Notes: generated by a model from the sequence alone, not told the origin. 64,000 bases of DNA from Bacteroidales bacterium (GCA_017519185.1 JAFWSX010000006.1:160084-224083), one strand, 5' to 3'. Positions 51,340 to 60,409 are shown, counted from the first letter of the stretch. Made by a program: numbers and translations.

Positions 51340-52998
51340 ATGAGCTTCCGCACTTTCCGTCTTTTGTCTGTCCTGCCGGCATTGTTGCTTTCGATGTCGG
51401 CGATACAAGCACAGGGAACGCTGAACGGAGGCCTGGAATCCACCACGATTCTTTACCGTGACGATCCTGTCACAGGCATTTCGGCTCCGGAAAGCGGCTA
51501 TGGAAGCATGAATTATCTGAAACTCGACTATACGGGAGTTTCAAGTTTGCAAAAAGGGTGGGGCACCGGTGTCCAGCTTGAGTATAATCCCCAGATCATA
51601 GCGGGCTATGATGCCGCTTTGCAGGGAATAGGTTTGACATCAGTCTATCTATATGGCTACCATAAGGTTGGCAAGACGAATGTTTCCCTGACTTTGGGCG
51701 ATTTCTATGAACAGTTCGGCTCAGGTATGGTGCTCCGTACCTGGGAAGACCGTGAACTCGGCATTGCAAACTCGATAGGCGGCGTACGTGTCAAAGTGGA
51801 AGGTGACCGTTTCTTCAAGATGACCGCCCTCGCTGGATTTCCCCGTTACGGGATCGGCAGTTTCCTGAATTCCCGCAGTTCGACCTTTGTTTCCGGAGGA
51901 GATTTCAGTCTGGATCTCGGCGGACTGGCCCGACTGCCCGAGGAGTTGTCCCTGACGCTGGAAGGAAGTCTGCTTGACCGGTATGAACGGAACAATCCTC
52001 CGGATCTGGAACTGCTGGCCGCGGCGAAAGGCTTTGCTCTGCCCTCACACGTCCCTTCATACAGTCTGGGCGGCACTTTCTCCGTCGGAGAATTCGGGCT
52101 TGGTGTTGAGTGGGCAGGGAAGGCAGCCGACCTGACTCCTGTCCATAAGGCAGGCGGAGCAACTGACTATGGCCTGGAACCGGGACACGCAATGCGTATT
52201 GAGGCATCCTTCTCTCACGGCCCCCTGTCCTTGACAGTGACTGCCAGGGAACTTTCGAATATGGAAAACCGCTTGTTCCGGACTTCTACCGCTCCCGCAA
52301 CCGGCAATACTCTCAACTACCTGCCTGCCCTCTGTCAGATGCAGACATATATGCTCGCGTCGCTTAACCCCTACGCAACCCTTGCCGAAGGAGAACGCGG
52401 CATTCAGGGGGATGCGTATTATCATATTCCCAGGGAAAGCCTGCTGGGCGGCAAATATGGCACTACCGTACACTTGGGCGCCGCCTCGATCCAAACCCTG
52501 CCCAGAGCTCTTACGGGTTATGACAACCCCCGATTCGCATATCGGGAACTGAATGTCGACATAAACCGCAGATGGTCTCGCTCTTTCAGAACCATTTTCT
52601 TCATGTCCATACAGGAAAAGTCTCCATCCCACGGGCAGACCCGCAGTACCGAGGCCCAGAATATTTTCGTGCTTGATGCGACCTGGAAGTCATCAGGAGA
52701 TCTCTCTCTGCACGGTGAACTTCAATATCTGTATTCCGAAGAACTCACTAAAGACTGGATGGCAGGGTTGCTTGAGCTGAACTATGCTCCGCACTGGGGA
52801 GTTTTTGTCAGCGATATGTACAATCACGGAGACACTAAGATACACTATTATAATTTCGGCGGGAGCTTTTCGGCCGGCTCTTTCCGTCTGGCTCTTTCCT
52901 ATGGACGCAACCGTGCCGGTATGGTTTGCTCTGGTGGTGTTTGCCGTTTCAGGCCTGCCTACAGCGGAGGTCAGCTATCCATTCAATATTCTTTCTGA
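51340..52998 (+). CDS. DUF6029 family protein, predicted outer-membrane barrel
   Basis: 552 residues with a signal peptide (MSFRTFRLLSVLPALLLSMSAIQAQ). It contains long alternating polar/hydrophobic strands (WGTGVQLEYNPQI, VSLTLGDFYEQFGSGM) and a C-terminus ending in Phe (QLSIQYSF), as for an outer-membrane barrel. The N-terminal block matches my memory of DUF6029, a Bacteroidetes family without function. It lies 12 bases after TlpA and 2 bases before the second Omp28 gene. Confidence 0.8.
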   Translation: MSFRTFRLLSVLPALLLSMSAIQAQGTLNGGLESTTILYRDDPVTGISAPESGYGSMNYLKLDYTGVSSLQKGWGTGVQLEYNPQIIAGYDAALQGIGLTSVYLYGYHKVGKTNVSLTLGDFYEQFGSGMVLRTWEDRELGIANSIGGVRVKVEGDRFFKMTALAGFPRYGIGSFLNSRSSTFVSGGDFSLDLGGLARLPEELSLTLEGSLLDRYERNNPPDLELLAAAKGFALPSHVPSYSLGGTFSVGEFGLGVEWAGKAADLTPVHKAGGATDYGLEPGHAMRIEASFSHGPLSLTVTARELSNMENRLFRTSTAPATGNTLNYLPALCQMQTYMLASLNPYATLAEGERGIQGDAYYHIPRESLLGGKYGTTVHLGAASIQTLPRALTGYDNPRFAYRELNVDINRRWSRSFRTIFFMSIQEKSPSHGQTRSTEAQNIFVLDATWKSSGDLSLHGELQYLYSEELTKDWMAGLLELNYAPHWGVFVSDMYNHGDTKIHYYNFGGSFSAGSFRLALSYGRNRAGMVCSGGVCRFRPAYSGGQLSIQYSF

Positions 52999-53000
52999 CG

Positions 53001-54050
53001 ATGAAATCTCTGCACAGGACGGCATATTATATATGGGCTTTGCTGCTGGCGTTCGCCGGCTGCTGCCTGACAGGCTGTGTGGGTATCCACGATGAGCTTG
53101 ATGCCGGCATTGTCCTGGTTTCACAGCAGACTACCGTCAACATACTTGCAGACGAATCGTTCTCCTTCAGAGTTCTGTCTGGCAAGGAAGATATCACCGA
53201 CCGCTCCAGGATATATGAGGTGACCGACTCCGGTAACATACTGCTTGAAGCAGCAGAGTACAAACCCGACCACGAGGGAGCTTTTACGTTCCTTGCTGAA
53301 TGTGAAGGCCATATCTCACCGCTGCTCTATTTGTCGGCCAATGCGGTTGCTCCTGAAGGGGACCGTTTCCTGAGGAAGTCGCTTGTTCTTGACTTCACTG
53401 CGACCTGGTGCGTCAACTGTCCGGCGATGGCCCAGGCTATATCCGGCGCCGCTGCGCTCAGTGGAGGACGCATTGAAAAGATAGCCGTGTACTATCTGGA
53501 CGATCTGCAAGTCCCTGCAGGAAGTGCTCTTGCCCGCCGGTTCGGAGTCCAGGCTCTGCCCCACGTGGTAAGCGGACTGGATCCGGCTCTTGCCACCAGC
53601 GTGGCGTCACCTGACGTCATTTATTCCCACAACAAGTCTGTACTTGAGCAATCCACTCCCGCGTGGGGAATAGCTGTTTCATCCACTCTGTCTGGAGCCG
53701 AGCTTAATGTCAGCATCGAGGTGACAAGTGCGAGCGACGGTGCTTTCACTCTTGGCGTAGCCCTGGTTGAGGACGGTATCGTGGCAAGTCAGACGGGCGC
53801 TTCGGACGATTATGTCCACAATTGCGTGCTTCGTTCTCTGCTGCACGGAACGGCTCCGGCCGATGGCCTGGGCGATGCTCTCGGGCTGATGTCTGAAGGA
53901 GATAAAAAGACAGTGACGCTCAAGGCAACGATTGCAGGAAATCCCTCAGCAACACGTATCGTGGCATACTTGATGGACGCTGCAGGAGGTCTGAACAACG
54001 TGGTGTCTTGTATGGCAGGAGAGAGTCTGCCATATGCATACGAAAAGTGA
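53001..54050 (+). CDS. Omp28-related lipoprotein with CxxC
   Basis: 349 residues from the ATG at 53001; an in-frame ATG at 52926 lies inside the DUF6029 gene and is rejected. The signal ends in LTGC (Cys26). A short N-terminal Ig-like region is followed by a thioredoxin-like domain with TATWCVNCPAMAQAI (C137, C140), a cis-Pro segment (VQALPHVVSG) and an Omp28-type beta-sandwich. It is shorter than the first Omp28 protein because it lacks the BACON modules. Start is 2 bases after the preceding stop. Last gene of the unit. Confidence 0.87.
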   Translation: MKSLHRTAYYIWALLLAFAGCCLTGCVGIHDELDAGIVLVSQQTTVNILADESFSFRVLSGKEDITDRSRIYEVTDSGNILLEAAEYKPDHEGAFTFLAECEGHISPLLYLSANAVAPEGDRFLRKSLVLDFTATWCVNCPAMAQAISGAAALSGGRIEKIAVYYLDDLQVPAGSALARRFGVQALPHVVSGLDPALATSVASPDVIYSHNKSVLEQSTPAWGIAVSSTLSGAELNVSIEVTSASDGAFTLGVALVEDGIVASQTGASDDYVHNCVLRSLLHGTAPADGLGDALGLMSEGDKKTVTLKATIAGNPSATRIVAYLMDAAGGLNNVVSCMAGESLPYAYEK

Positions 54051-54062
54051 TTTCAGGATAAC

Positions 54063-54830
54063 TTACAGTATTTCAACCATCAGGTCGGGCTTGTCTGTGA
54101 TGACGTGGTCCAGGCCTGCGTCGAACAGAGTCAAGACATCTTCCGGCTCGTTGGGGGCCCAGACATCCACCACCAGTCCTGCATCGTGAGCTTGTTCGAT
54201 GAGTGACAAATCTTCCAAAATGCAAGTGTACTTATAGCTGATGCCGTCTATGCCGTCTGCTTTTATCTGGGCGAAGGGGACGTTATTCGCCCTGTCCAGC
54301 AACGAGACTTGTATGTCGGGGAAGATAGCGGCCAGCTCCTTGCAGGCACGGTAGCTGAATGATATGATTTCGACGCGGTTTTCGATGCCGTATTTCCTGA
54401 TGGCTTCTGCTGTCCTTGCGATATTCAGGCTCATCATTTCCTCGGAAGGCTGCTGCTTTAGTTCGATGATCAGCTTGGTTTTGCCATCAAGGCCGGCGAA
54501 AGCAGAGAAATACTCGTCTGCGGTGGATATTCTCTCACCGTTGGCAAGCGTAGTGTCGGCAAGCACCTGCTCGAAAGTCATATTCTCGATGTCCACACCG
54601 TGCAGATTAGTGTCGTGGAAAACGATGAAGCAACTGTCGGCTGTGAGCTGTACGTCGCACTCACTGCCGTAGAAACCGTTCTCCACGGCAAGGCGCAGAG
54701 ATGTCAGGGTATTCTGGGCTGAACCTTCGGTCTGCCAGAAGCCTCTGTGGGCGATTACACGGTTCTGGGGGATATCATTGCTGCAGGATACGGCAAGCAG
54801 CACAACGAACAGCAGGGCGAGTTTTTTCAT
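54063..54830 (-). CDS. Glycerophosphodiester phosphodiesterase-like lipoprotein
   Basis: 255 residues with lipobox AVSC (Cys16). GDPD barrel with AHRG (H28, R29), ECDVQLT (E57, D59) and FHDTNL (H72), residues that bind metal and carry out catalysis. The usual PENT motif reads AQNT, so a metal-ligand Glu is replaced by Gln39. The enzyme may still be active, as similar Bacteroidetes lipoproteins exist, but its substrate may not be ordinary glycerophosphodiesters. A near-consensus box TACCTTTA lies at 54853-54860. Single gene. Confidence 0.83.
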   Translation of the reverse strand: MKKLALLFVVLLAVSCSNDIPQNRVIAHRGFWQTEGSAQNTLTSLRLAVENGFYGSECDVQLTADSCFIVFHDTNLHGVDIENMTFEQVLADTTLANGERISTADEYFSAFAGLDGKTKLIIELKQQPSEEMMSLNIARTAEAIRKYGIENRVEIISFSYRACKELAAIFPDIQVSLLDRANNVPFAQIKADGIDGISYKYTCILEDLSLIEQAHDAGLVVDVWAPNEPEDVLTLFDAGLDHVITDKPDLMVEIL

Positions 54831-54863
54831 AGCAATAGTGTCTGGTCCTGTAAAGGTAGCAAA

Positions 54864-55799
54864 TTACAGCAGGAAAAACATCGCCACGCCAATCATACTG
54901 ACTGTGACTCCTACAATCTCCTTCAGGCGGACCTTCTGTTTGTGCATCAGTGAATACGGAAGGATGATGAGCACGGGAGTGAGTGCCATCAGCGTAGATG
55001 CGATGCCTGCATTGGCATACCTCACTGCCATCAGCGACAGCGAAACGCCAAGTGTTGGGCCGAACAGGGTGGTGAGGGCGGCATACTTGAGCCCCTGCGG
55101 GTTATGCAGTGCGGCCTTCATTTCCTTCAGTTTCCCGCTCAGGATGAGTATCAGCCAGAATCCGGTGCCTCCGACAAGTGCCCGTATCATCGTCGACGCG
55201 AAGGGCATCATCGTGTCCATTGCGCCGGGAACTTCGGCCGGCAGTGCTGCTGCATAATGCTGCATTCCGATCTTGCTCAGAACCAGGCCGACTCCCTGGC
55301 CGACTCCGGCACCGATGCCCAGAAGCACACCCTTCAAGGGAAGGGAGAGTTTGACGCTATTGTGCCCGCCACGGCTGAGGATGGAAATAGCGATGCCGCA
55401 AAGGGTGACAAACATTGCAAGCCACGACTTCCAAGTCATTGTCTCTCCCAGCATAATCCAGCCTGCAATCGCTGCTGAGGGTGGAGCCAGCGTCATGAAC
55501 AGCTGGCCGAACCGCGCCCCGATGACTATGTATGAATTGAAAAGGCAGAAATCTCCGAAGATGTATCCCACCAGGGCGGATAGGCCAAGCCAGAACCAGG
55601 TGGGCGCATCGGCATAGACAGGATAGGGCCTGCCGAGCGTAACCCATAGTATAGCTCCCAGAAATATGGATGCAAGAGTGAGACGGATGACGTTGACGGT
55701 CATCGATCCAAGCCTGTGGCTGGCTTCGTCTCCGAAGATGGCTGTGGCAGTCCAGAGGACGGCTACGACGAGGGATAGTATTTCACCGAGATGTTCCAT
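54864..55799 (-). CDS. EamA/DMT family membrane transporter
   Basis: 311 residues with about ten predicted transmembrane helices in two EamA repeats. Helix-ending motifs such as GDFCLFNSYIVIG, APPSAAIAGWIMLGE and ALTPVLIILPYSLMHKQKVRLKEIVGVTVSMIGVAMF mark the repeats. Drug/metabolite exporters of this family move amino acids, nucleotides or purines; the substrate here is unknown. It shares a short divergent gap with the preQ1-controlled operon and has its own box at 55819-55826. Confidence 0.88.
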   Translation of the reverse strand: MEHLGEILSLVVAVLWTATAIFGDEASHRLGSMTVNVIRLTLASIFLGAILWVTLGRPYPVYADAPTWFWLGLSALVGYIFGDFCLFNSYIVIGARFGQLFMTLAPPSAAIAGWIMLGETMTWKSWLAMFVTLCGIAISILSRGGHNSVKLSLPLKGVLLGIGAGVGQGVGLVLSKIGMQHYAAALPAEVPGAMDTMMPFASTMIRALVGGTGFWLILILSGKLKEMKAALHNPQGLKYAALTTLFGPTLGVSLSLMAVRYANAGIASTLMALTPVLIILPYSLMHKQKVRLKEIVGVTVSMIGVAMFFLL

Positions 55800-55818
55800 G
55801 GTGCGTCGGTAAGGCGCG

Positions 55819-55826
55819 CAAAATTA
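55819..55826 (-). promoter_or_regulatory. -7 box TAATTTTG for the EamA gene
   Basis: Exact TAnnTTTG match on the minus strand, 19 bases before the EamA start. Confidence 0.55.
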
Positions 55827-55837
55827 AAAAAAAGATA

Positions 55838-55845
55838 TATCTTTG
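55838..55845 (+). promoter_or_regulatory. -7 box TATCTTTG for the queuosine operon
   Basis: Exact TAnnTTTG match. It would start a leader of about 57 bases that holds a GCGGGA/TCCCGC hairpin (55856-55870) and the preQ1 aptamer. Confidence 0.6.
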
Positions 55846-55874
55846 CCGCCGAGTGGCGGGACAATCCCGCTGCA

Positions 55875-55904
55875 AGTGTGCTTGGAACCACTATAAAAAC
55901 AAGT
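55875..55904 (+). promoter_or_regulatory. preQ1-I riboswitch before yhhQ
   Basis: Compact H-type pseudoknot. Stem P1 is AGTG (55875-55878) with CACT (55889-55892). The loop TGCTTGGAAC follows, then an A-rich tail ATAAAAACAAG (55893-55903). Loop CTTG (55881-55884) pairs with tail CAAG (55900-55903) to form P2. The AAC just before the second P1 strand matches the preQ1-reading C of the class I aptamer (C15 in the Thermoanaerobacter example, from memory). The P2 strand ends 5 bases before the ATG at 55909, so ligand binding would block translation start. The genes controlled import or make preQ1, as expected for feedback. Confidence 0.85.
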
Positions 55905-55908
55905 AATC

Positions 55909-56625
55909 ATGACTGAAAAACAACCTGTAGAGCAGAAAAAGCTCTCCGTCACTTTCTTGTGGCTTGCAGTCGCGTTCTGCGTCTGCCTCGTATCTTCAAA
56001 TCTTTTCGTACCGCGTCTGTGGCGTGTCGGCACGCTTCCTCTCCAGCTTTCGGGAGCTGTGATCATATTCCCCATATCCTACATCATCAATGACTGCCTC
56101 ACTGAGGTTTATGGTTTCCGCAAGGCAAGACTGGTGATATGGATGGGATTCGCGTTGAGCGCATTCATCGCCATAGCAGCGCAGATAGTGACTATGCTGC
56201 CTGCACCTCTCTATGAAGAGAGTGTACCCGTGGCTGACAGTTTCAACACCCTTTTCGGCCTTGTGCCGCGTACTACCTTCGCATCGCTGGTCGCTTTCAT
56301 ATGCGGCTCCCAGTTCAATGCGTGGATAATGTCGAAGATGAAGGTTGCGACCAAAGGCCGCGGTTTCTGGTCAAGGGCCATCATCTCATCTCTCGGAGGA
56401 GAACTGGCAGACTCCGTCATTTTCTATCCGATAGCATTTGCCGGCACCTTGCCTTTTATGGGCATCCTCGGCATCATTTTTACCCAGGTGCTGGTGAAAA
56501 CCTTGTATGAGGTCATAATACTGCCTCTTACCACCGTCATAGTAAAGAAACTGAAAGCTCACGAGGGAATCGACACATATGACTACGACATTTCGTATAA
56601 TCCTTTCAAGATAAACGATATTTAA
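55909..56625 (+). CDS. yhhQ: Queuosine precursor transporter (YhhQ/VUT family)
   Basis: 238 residues with about six transmembrane helices. Family blocks are [21 protein letters not shown] (about 50-70) and [18 protein letters not shown] (about 155-175). It imports queuosine precursors preQ0 or preQ1. A preQ1-I aptamer lies directly before the start codon and the queF gene follows after 2 bases, so the role is well supported by context. Confidence 0.95.
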   Translation: MTEKQPVEQKKLSVTFLWLAVAFCVCLVSSNLFVPRLWRVGTLPLQLSGAVIIFPISYIINDCLTEVYGFRKARLVIWMGFALSAFIAIAAQIVTMLPAPLYEESVPVADSFNTLFGLVPRTTFASLVAFICGSQFNAWIMSKMKVATKGRGFWSRAIISSLGGELADSVIFYPIAFAGTLPFMGILGIIFTQVLVKTLYEVIILPLTTVIVKKLKAHEGIDTYDYDISYNPFKINDI

Positions 56626-56627
56626 CA

Positions 56628-57098
56628 ATGGCAGAAGACAGGAAGAAAGAAGGGCTGAGCGCCCTGGGACACAGCACCCCGATAAAAATTACGGAATACA
56701 CTCCGCAAGTGCTGGAATCATTTTCCAACCAGCATCCCGGCAACGATTACTGGGTACGCTTCAACTGTCCTGAGTTCACGACTCTCTGCCCGATCACCGG
56801 CCAGCCCGATTTCGCCGAAATAAGGATCTCTTATATCCCTGACGAAAGGATGGTGGAGAGCAAGTCGCTGAAGCTCTATCTGTTCAGCTTCCGCAACCAC
56901 GGCGGGTTCCACGAGGACACAGTCAACGTGATAATGAAGGACTTGATAGCCCTTATGAATCCGAAATACATCGAGGTTCTGGGCATCTTCACTCCCAGGG
57001 GAGGTATTTCAATCTACCCTTATGCAAACTACGGCCGTCCCGGGACCAAGTACGAGACACTGGCGGAGACCAGGCTTGCATCCCACGAACTGGCATAA
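56628..57098 (+). CDS. queF: NADPH-dependent 7-cyano-7-deazaguanine (preQ0) reductase
   Basis: Reduces preQ0 to preQ1 on the way to queuosine in tRNA. At 156 residues it is the short (unimodular) type. Catalytic Cys54 is in TTLCPITGQ; the QueF motif ESKSLK is at 77-82; His95-Glu96 follow. It sits 2 bases after yhhQ under the same riboswitch. It ends at an intrinsic terminator. Together the pair suggests salvage of preQ0/preQ1 rather than full synthesis, although the early genes could lie elsewhere. Confidence 0.96.
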   Translation: MAEDRKKEGLSALGHSTPIKITEYTPQVLESFSNQHPGNDYWVRFNCPEFTTLCPITGQPDFAEIRISYIPDERMVESKSLKLYLFSFRNHGGFHEDTVNVIMKDLIALMNPKYIEVLGIFTPRGGISIYPYANYGRPGTKYETLAETRLASHELA

Positions 57099-57130
57099 AA
57101 AAAGCGTGCTTGAGAGCACGCTTTTTTTAT
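57097..57130. terminator. Bidirectional intrinsic terminator
   Basis: Stem AGCGTGCT / AGCACGCT at 57103-57122 with loop TGAG, A-run left and T-run right. It separates the convergent queF and clpB genes. Confidence 0.93.
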
Positions 57131-57143
57131 TGACAGATGTGAT

Positions 57144-59231
57144 TTAGCAGATTACATACTCCATACCTGGAACGACTTTGCCCGACAGCATATCCTTTGC
57201 CAGGCGGTCGACCACTTCTCTCTGGAGCAGCCTCTTGATGGGACGAGCGCCATAAGCGGGGTCGTAGCCTTCTTCGCAGAGCTGCTCGATCTTCTCGGGA
57301 GAGATGCTCAGGCGGATGTTGGCGCTTTCCTGCACTTTCTTCTTTATCTGGCCGAGCTGCATGTTGACGATGTCGCGGACATTTTCCTTGCTCAGCGGCT
57401 GGAACATAATGATCTCGTCGATACGGTTGAGGAACTCGGGACGTACGCAGCCCTTCAAGATGCCCATCACTTCGTCCCTGCAGCTGTCCATCGGCTTACC
57501 CTTGGCGATATAGTCCTGGATGACGTCGCTGCCTACGTTTGAAGTCATTATGATAATGGTGTTCTTGAAATCTACGGTACGGCCCTTGTTGTCGGTCAGA
57601 CGGCCGTCGTCAAGCACCTGAAGCAGGGTGTTGAAGACATCGGGGTGTGCTTTCTCGATCTCGTCGAGCAGGACCACTGAGTATGGTTTGCGGCGCACGG
57701 CCTCGGTGAGCTGGCCACCCTCTTCGTAACCCACATATCCCGGAGGCGCTCCGACCAGACGCGACACGGTGTGACGCTCCTGGTACTCGCTCATATCGAT
57801 ACGGGTGATCATATTCTCATCGTTGAACAGATATTCCGCAAGTGCCTTTGCGAGTTCGGTCTTTCCGACACCGGTGGTGCCGAGGAAGAGGAACGAACCG
57901 ATGGGCCTCTTTTCGTTCTGAAGGCCGGTACGGCTGCGGCGCACGGCATTTGACACGGCGGAAATGGCCTCGTCCTGGCCGATGACCCTCTTGTGCAGCT
58001 CTTCCTCCATACGGAGCAGCTTTTCTTTCTCGCTCTCCATCATCTTTGATACAGGGATTCCGGTCCATTTTGATACCACCTCGGCGATATCATCTTCGGA
58101 AACCGCTTCGTTGATGATCGGTTCCTTGATGGCCGCCTTCTCTGCCGACAGCTTCTTGATGGCCTCTTGGGCTGCACCTATCTTTCCGTATCGGAGTTCG
58201 GCAACCTTGCCGTAGTCTCCGCGACGGTCGGCGTCGTCAGCCTCGATGCGGTATTTCTCTATGGCGTCGCGGTTGGCCTGGATTTCCTTCAGCAGCCTCT
58301 TCTCGTTCTCCCAGCGCGCCATCAGGCCTTCACGCTCCTTGCTGAGAGTGGCCAGCTGCTCCTTGATCGTGTCAAGCTTGGGCGACTCGCCTTCTCGTTT
58401 GATCGCTTCGCGTTCGATTTCCAGCTGTTTGATCTTGCGGTTTAGCTCGTCGATGGGCTCAGGTACTGAATTCATCTCGAGACGCAGCTTGCTGGCCGCT
58501 TCGTCGATGAGGTCGATGGCCTTGTCGGGGAGGAAACGGTTGGTGATGTACCTGTTGGACAGTTCCACGGCGGCGATGATGGCGTCATCCTCGATGCGCA
58601 CTTTGTGGTGGTTCTCATATTTCTCCTTGAGGCCCCTCAGGATGGAGATGGATTCGGCAGGGGTAGGCTCGTCGACCATCACTATCTGGAAACGGCGTTC
58701 CAATGCCTTGTCGGTCTCGAAATACTTCTGGTACTCATCCAGAGTGGTGGAACCTATGGCCCTCAGGTCACCTCTGGCCAGTGCAGGCTTCAGGATGTTT
58801 GCGGCATCCATAGCTCCGCTCGTACGTCCGGCACCCACGAGGGTGTGGATTTCATCAATGAAAAGAATGATCTCGCCATCGCTGCCTGAAACGGCTTCGA
58901 TGACACCCTTCAGCCTCTCCTCGAATTCGCCCTGATACTTGGCGCCCGCGATGAGCGCACCCATATCCAGCGAGTATATCTTTTTAGTCTTAAGATTCTC
59001 GGGTACATCGCCGTTGACGATTCGCTGCGCGATGCCTTCCGAAATCGCAGTCTTGCCGACGCCGGGTTCTCCAACGAGAATAGGGTTGTTCTTAGTCCTT
59101 CTGCTCAATATCTGGAGAACACGACGTATCTGCTCGTCCCTGCCTATGACGGGGTCGAGTTTGCCTTGTTTCGCCCTCTCGTTCAGATTGACGGCGAATT
59201 TGTCAAGCATTTCCAAATTGTTGTTGTTCAT
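57144..59231 (-). CDS. clpB: ClpB-type disaggregase without the N-terminal domain
   Basis: 695 residues; ClpB is usually about 860. The first AAA+ domain starts almost at once ([13 protein letters not shown] at 25-37; Walker A GEPGVGKT at 54-61). The long coiled-coil middle domain lies at about 255-380 and the second AAA+ domain ([30 protein letters not shown]) completes the ClpB core. The middle-domain length separates it from ClpA and ClpC. What is missing is the Clp-N repeat domain of about 150 residues. A Shine-Dalgarno (AAAGGAG) lies 9 bases before the ATG, and no Clp-N coding sequence is visible upstream, so this is the natural start. It works with DnaK to rescue aggregated proteins. 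Confidence 0.92.
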   Translation of the reverse strand: MNNNNLEMLDKFAVNLNERAKQGKLDPVIGRDEQIRRVLQILSRRTKNNPILVGEPGVGKTAISEGIAQRIVNGDVPENLKTKKIYSLDMGALIAGAKYQGEFEERLKGVIEAVSGSDGEIILFIDEIHTLVGAGRTSGAMDAANILKPALARGDLRAIGSTTLDEYQKYFETDKALERRFQIVMVDEPTPAESISILRGLKEKYENHHKVRIEDDAIIAAVELSNRYITNRFLPDKAIDLIDEAASKLRLEMNSVPEPIDELNRKIKQLEIEREAIKREGESPKLDTIKEQLATLSKEREGLMARWENEKRLLKEIQANRDAIEKYRIEADDADRRGDYGKVAELRYGKIGAAQEAIKKLSAEKAAIKEPIINEAVSEDDIAEVVSKWTGIPVSKMMESEKEKLLRMEEELHKRVIGQDEAISAVSNAVRRSRTGLQNEKRPIGSFLFLGTTGVGKTELAKALAEYLFNDENMITRIDMSEYQERHTVSRLVGAPPGYVGYEEGGQLTEAVRRKPYSVVLLDEIEKAHPDVFNTLLQVLDDGRLTDNKGRTVDFKNTIIIMTSNVGSDVIQDYIAKGKPMDSCRDEVMGILKGCVRPEFLNRIDEIIMFQPLSKENVRDIVNMQLGQIKKKVQESANIRLSISPEKIEQLCEEGYDPAYGARPIKRLLQREVVDRLAKDMLSGKVVPGMEYVIC

Positions 59232-59279
59232 ATTGTTGGTCTCCTTTCGTGGACCATATATCTCAATTAGTGAACCAAC
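59232..59279 (-). promoter_or_regulatory. clpB leader with two competing hairpins around the ribosome site
   Basis: On the minus strand TGGTC (59252-59256) can pair with GACCA (59237-59241), which puts AAAGGAG in the loop. Alternatively GTTGGT (59274-59279) can pair with ACCAAC (59235-59240). The helices are mutually exclusive and both end at the ribosome site, which would suit heat-dependent control. No experiment or fold energy supports this. Confidence 0.4.
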
Positions 59280-59327
59280 CGCGAAAAACTGACAATATGG
59301 CAGGCGGGGGATGTTCAGTTATTTTTG

Positions 59328-59335
59328 TATATTTG
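59328..59335 (+). promoter_or_regulatory. -7 box TATATTTG for the small membrane protein gene
   Basis: Exact TAnnTTTG match ending 26 bases before the ATG at 59362. It also argues against the upstream start at 59311. Confidence 0.55.
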
Positions 59336-59361
59336 TACAAATAAAACTAGAACCTGAAGGT

Positions 59362-59538
59362 ATGGCAACAATCATCTATATCCTGGGCGTGGCCCTTGGT
59401 CTTTGGTGCGTATATGACCTTTTCAAGAACAAAACCATCGACCTGGTCCTGAAAATAATCATCGCCATCATACTGCTCTCCTGCAGCTGGGTAGGAGTGC
59501 TTATCTATTATTTCCTGGTAAGGGACAAGCTTAAATAA
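59362..59538 (+). CDS. 58-residue two-helix membrane protein
   Basis: The start at 59362 is preceded by AAGG and a promoter box; an in-frame ATG at 59311 lies before the promoter. Helix one is about 3-19 and helix two about 30-52 (IAIILLSCSWVGVLIYYFLV), with a basic tail RDKLK. The second helix and its end resemble the PLDc-N type of small membrane domain, which has no assigned function alone. It overlaps the 3' end of the convergent rfbD by 8 bases. Confidence 0.72.
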   Translation: MATIIYILGVALGLWCVYDLFKNKTIDLVLKIIIAIILLSCSWVGVLIYYFLVRDKLK

Positions 59539-60409
59539 GCCTGTCAAGACATTTCTGCAGGGAATCCTGCCACTGCGGCACGCCGATCTTCAGTTCGGCG
59601 GCGATTTTTGTTTTGTCCAGATAGGAATAGGAGGGGCGCACGGCTTTCTGCGGATACTCACTGCTGCTTACGGGAATCACTTGGCAGGGAAGACCGGCCT
59701 GACGCATAATTTCGGCGGCGAAGTCATACCAGCTGCAGGCGCCTTCATTGCTGTAGTTGTAGATTTCTCCCTTTTTTCTGCCAGCAATAGGCAGGAACTT
59801 CAATATTACTTCTGCGAGGTCCGCCGCGTAGGTAGGGCTGCCTGTCTGGTCGTTTACGACATTGATGCTGCTGCGAGTCGCTCCGAGATTCAGCATCGTT
59901 TTTACAAAATTCTTCCCATAGGGAGAATATAGCCAGGCTGTGCGGATGATGACTCCCTTGACTCCTGAAGCGATGAAGGCGGTTTCCGCTTCGGCTTTGG
60001 TTCTGCCATAGACCGAAAGGGGAGAAGGGGTGTCGGTCTCGAGATATGGAATGTTCTTGGACCCATCGAACACGAAATCGGTGGAAATCTGTATCAGTGA
60101 AGCTTTGTTTCGCAGAGCAGCGTCGGCAAGGACGGCGACGCCTTCGCAATTGATGCGGCGGCAGAGCTCCGGCTCGTCTTCGGCCTTCTCAACGTTGGTG
60201 TAGGCTGCGCAGTTGACGATCGTGCCGACATTGTACTCCGCGATGCAGGCTGCTACGGCTTCAGCATCGCAGATGTCAAGGGCAAGGATGTCACCCGAGC
60301 CCAGATAGTCGGTGTACAGAAAATCCCCGTTTCCGTCAGCAAGTCTGCGGATTTCGCTGCCCAACTGCCCGAGGGCGCCGGTGACAAGAACTTTTCTCTT
60401 TTTTTGCAT
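59531..60409 (-). CDS. rfbD: dTDP-4-dehydrorhamnose reductase
   Basis: Last step of dTDP-L-rhamnose synthesis for envelope polysaccharides. 292-residue short-chain dehydrogenase with the NAD(P) turn GALGQLGSEIR near the start, IVNCAAYTNVEKAEDEPE, STDFVFDG and the YGRTKAEAE (YxxxK) catalytic pair. The other rhamnose genes are not in the window. The gene has an exact promoter box at 60420-60427. Confidence 0.94.
   Translation of the reverse strand: MQKKRKVLVTGALGQLGSEIRRLADGNGDFLYTDYLGSGDILALDICDAEAVAACIAEYNVGTIVNCAAYTNVEKAEDEPELCRRINCEGVAVLADAALRNKASLIQISTDFVFDGSKNIPYLETDTPSPLSVYGRTKAEAETAFIASGVKGVIIRTAWLYSPYGKNFVKTMLNLGATRSSINVVNDQTGSPTYAADLAEVILKFLPIAGRKKGEIYNYSNEGACSWYDFAAEIMRQAGLPCQVIPVSSSEYPQKAVRPSYSYLDKTKIAAELKIGVPQWQDSLQKCLDRLI

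Noticed and set aside
52926-53000. Upstream start for the second Omp28 lipoprotein
   Set aside because: It lies inside the DUF6029 gene and before the signal peptide at 53001.
57144-59231. clpB considered as clpA or clpC
   Set aside because: The long coiled-coil middle domain is of ClpB type, and no ClpP-binding loop motif (IGF/IGL) was noticed in the second AAA+ domain.
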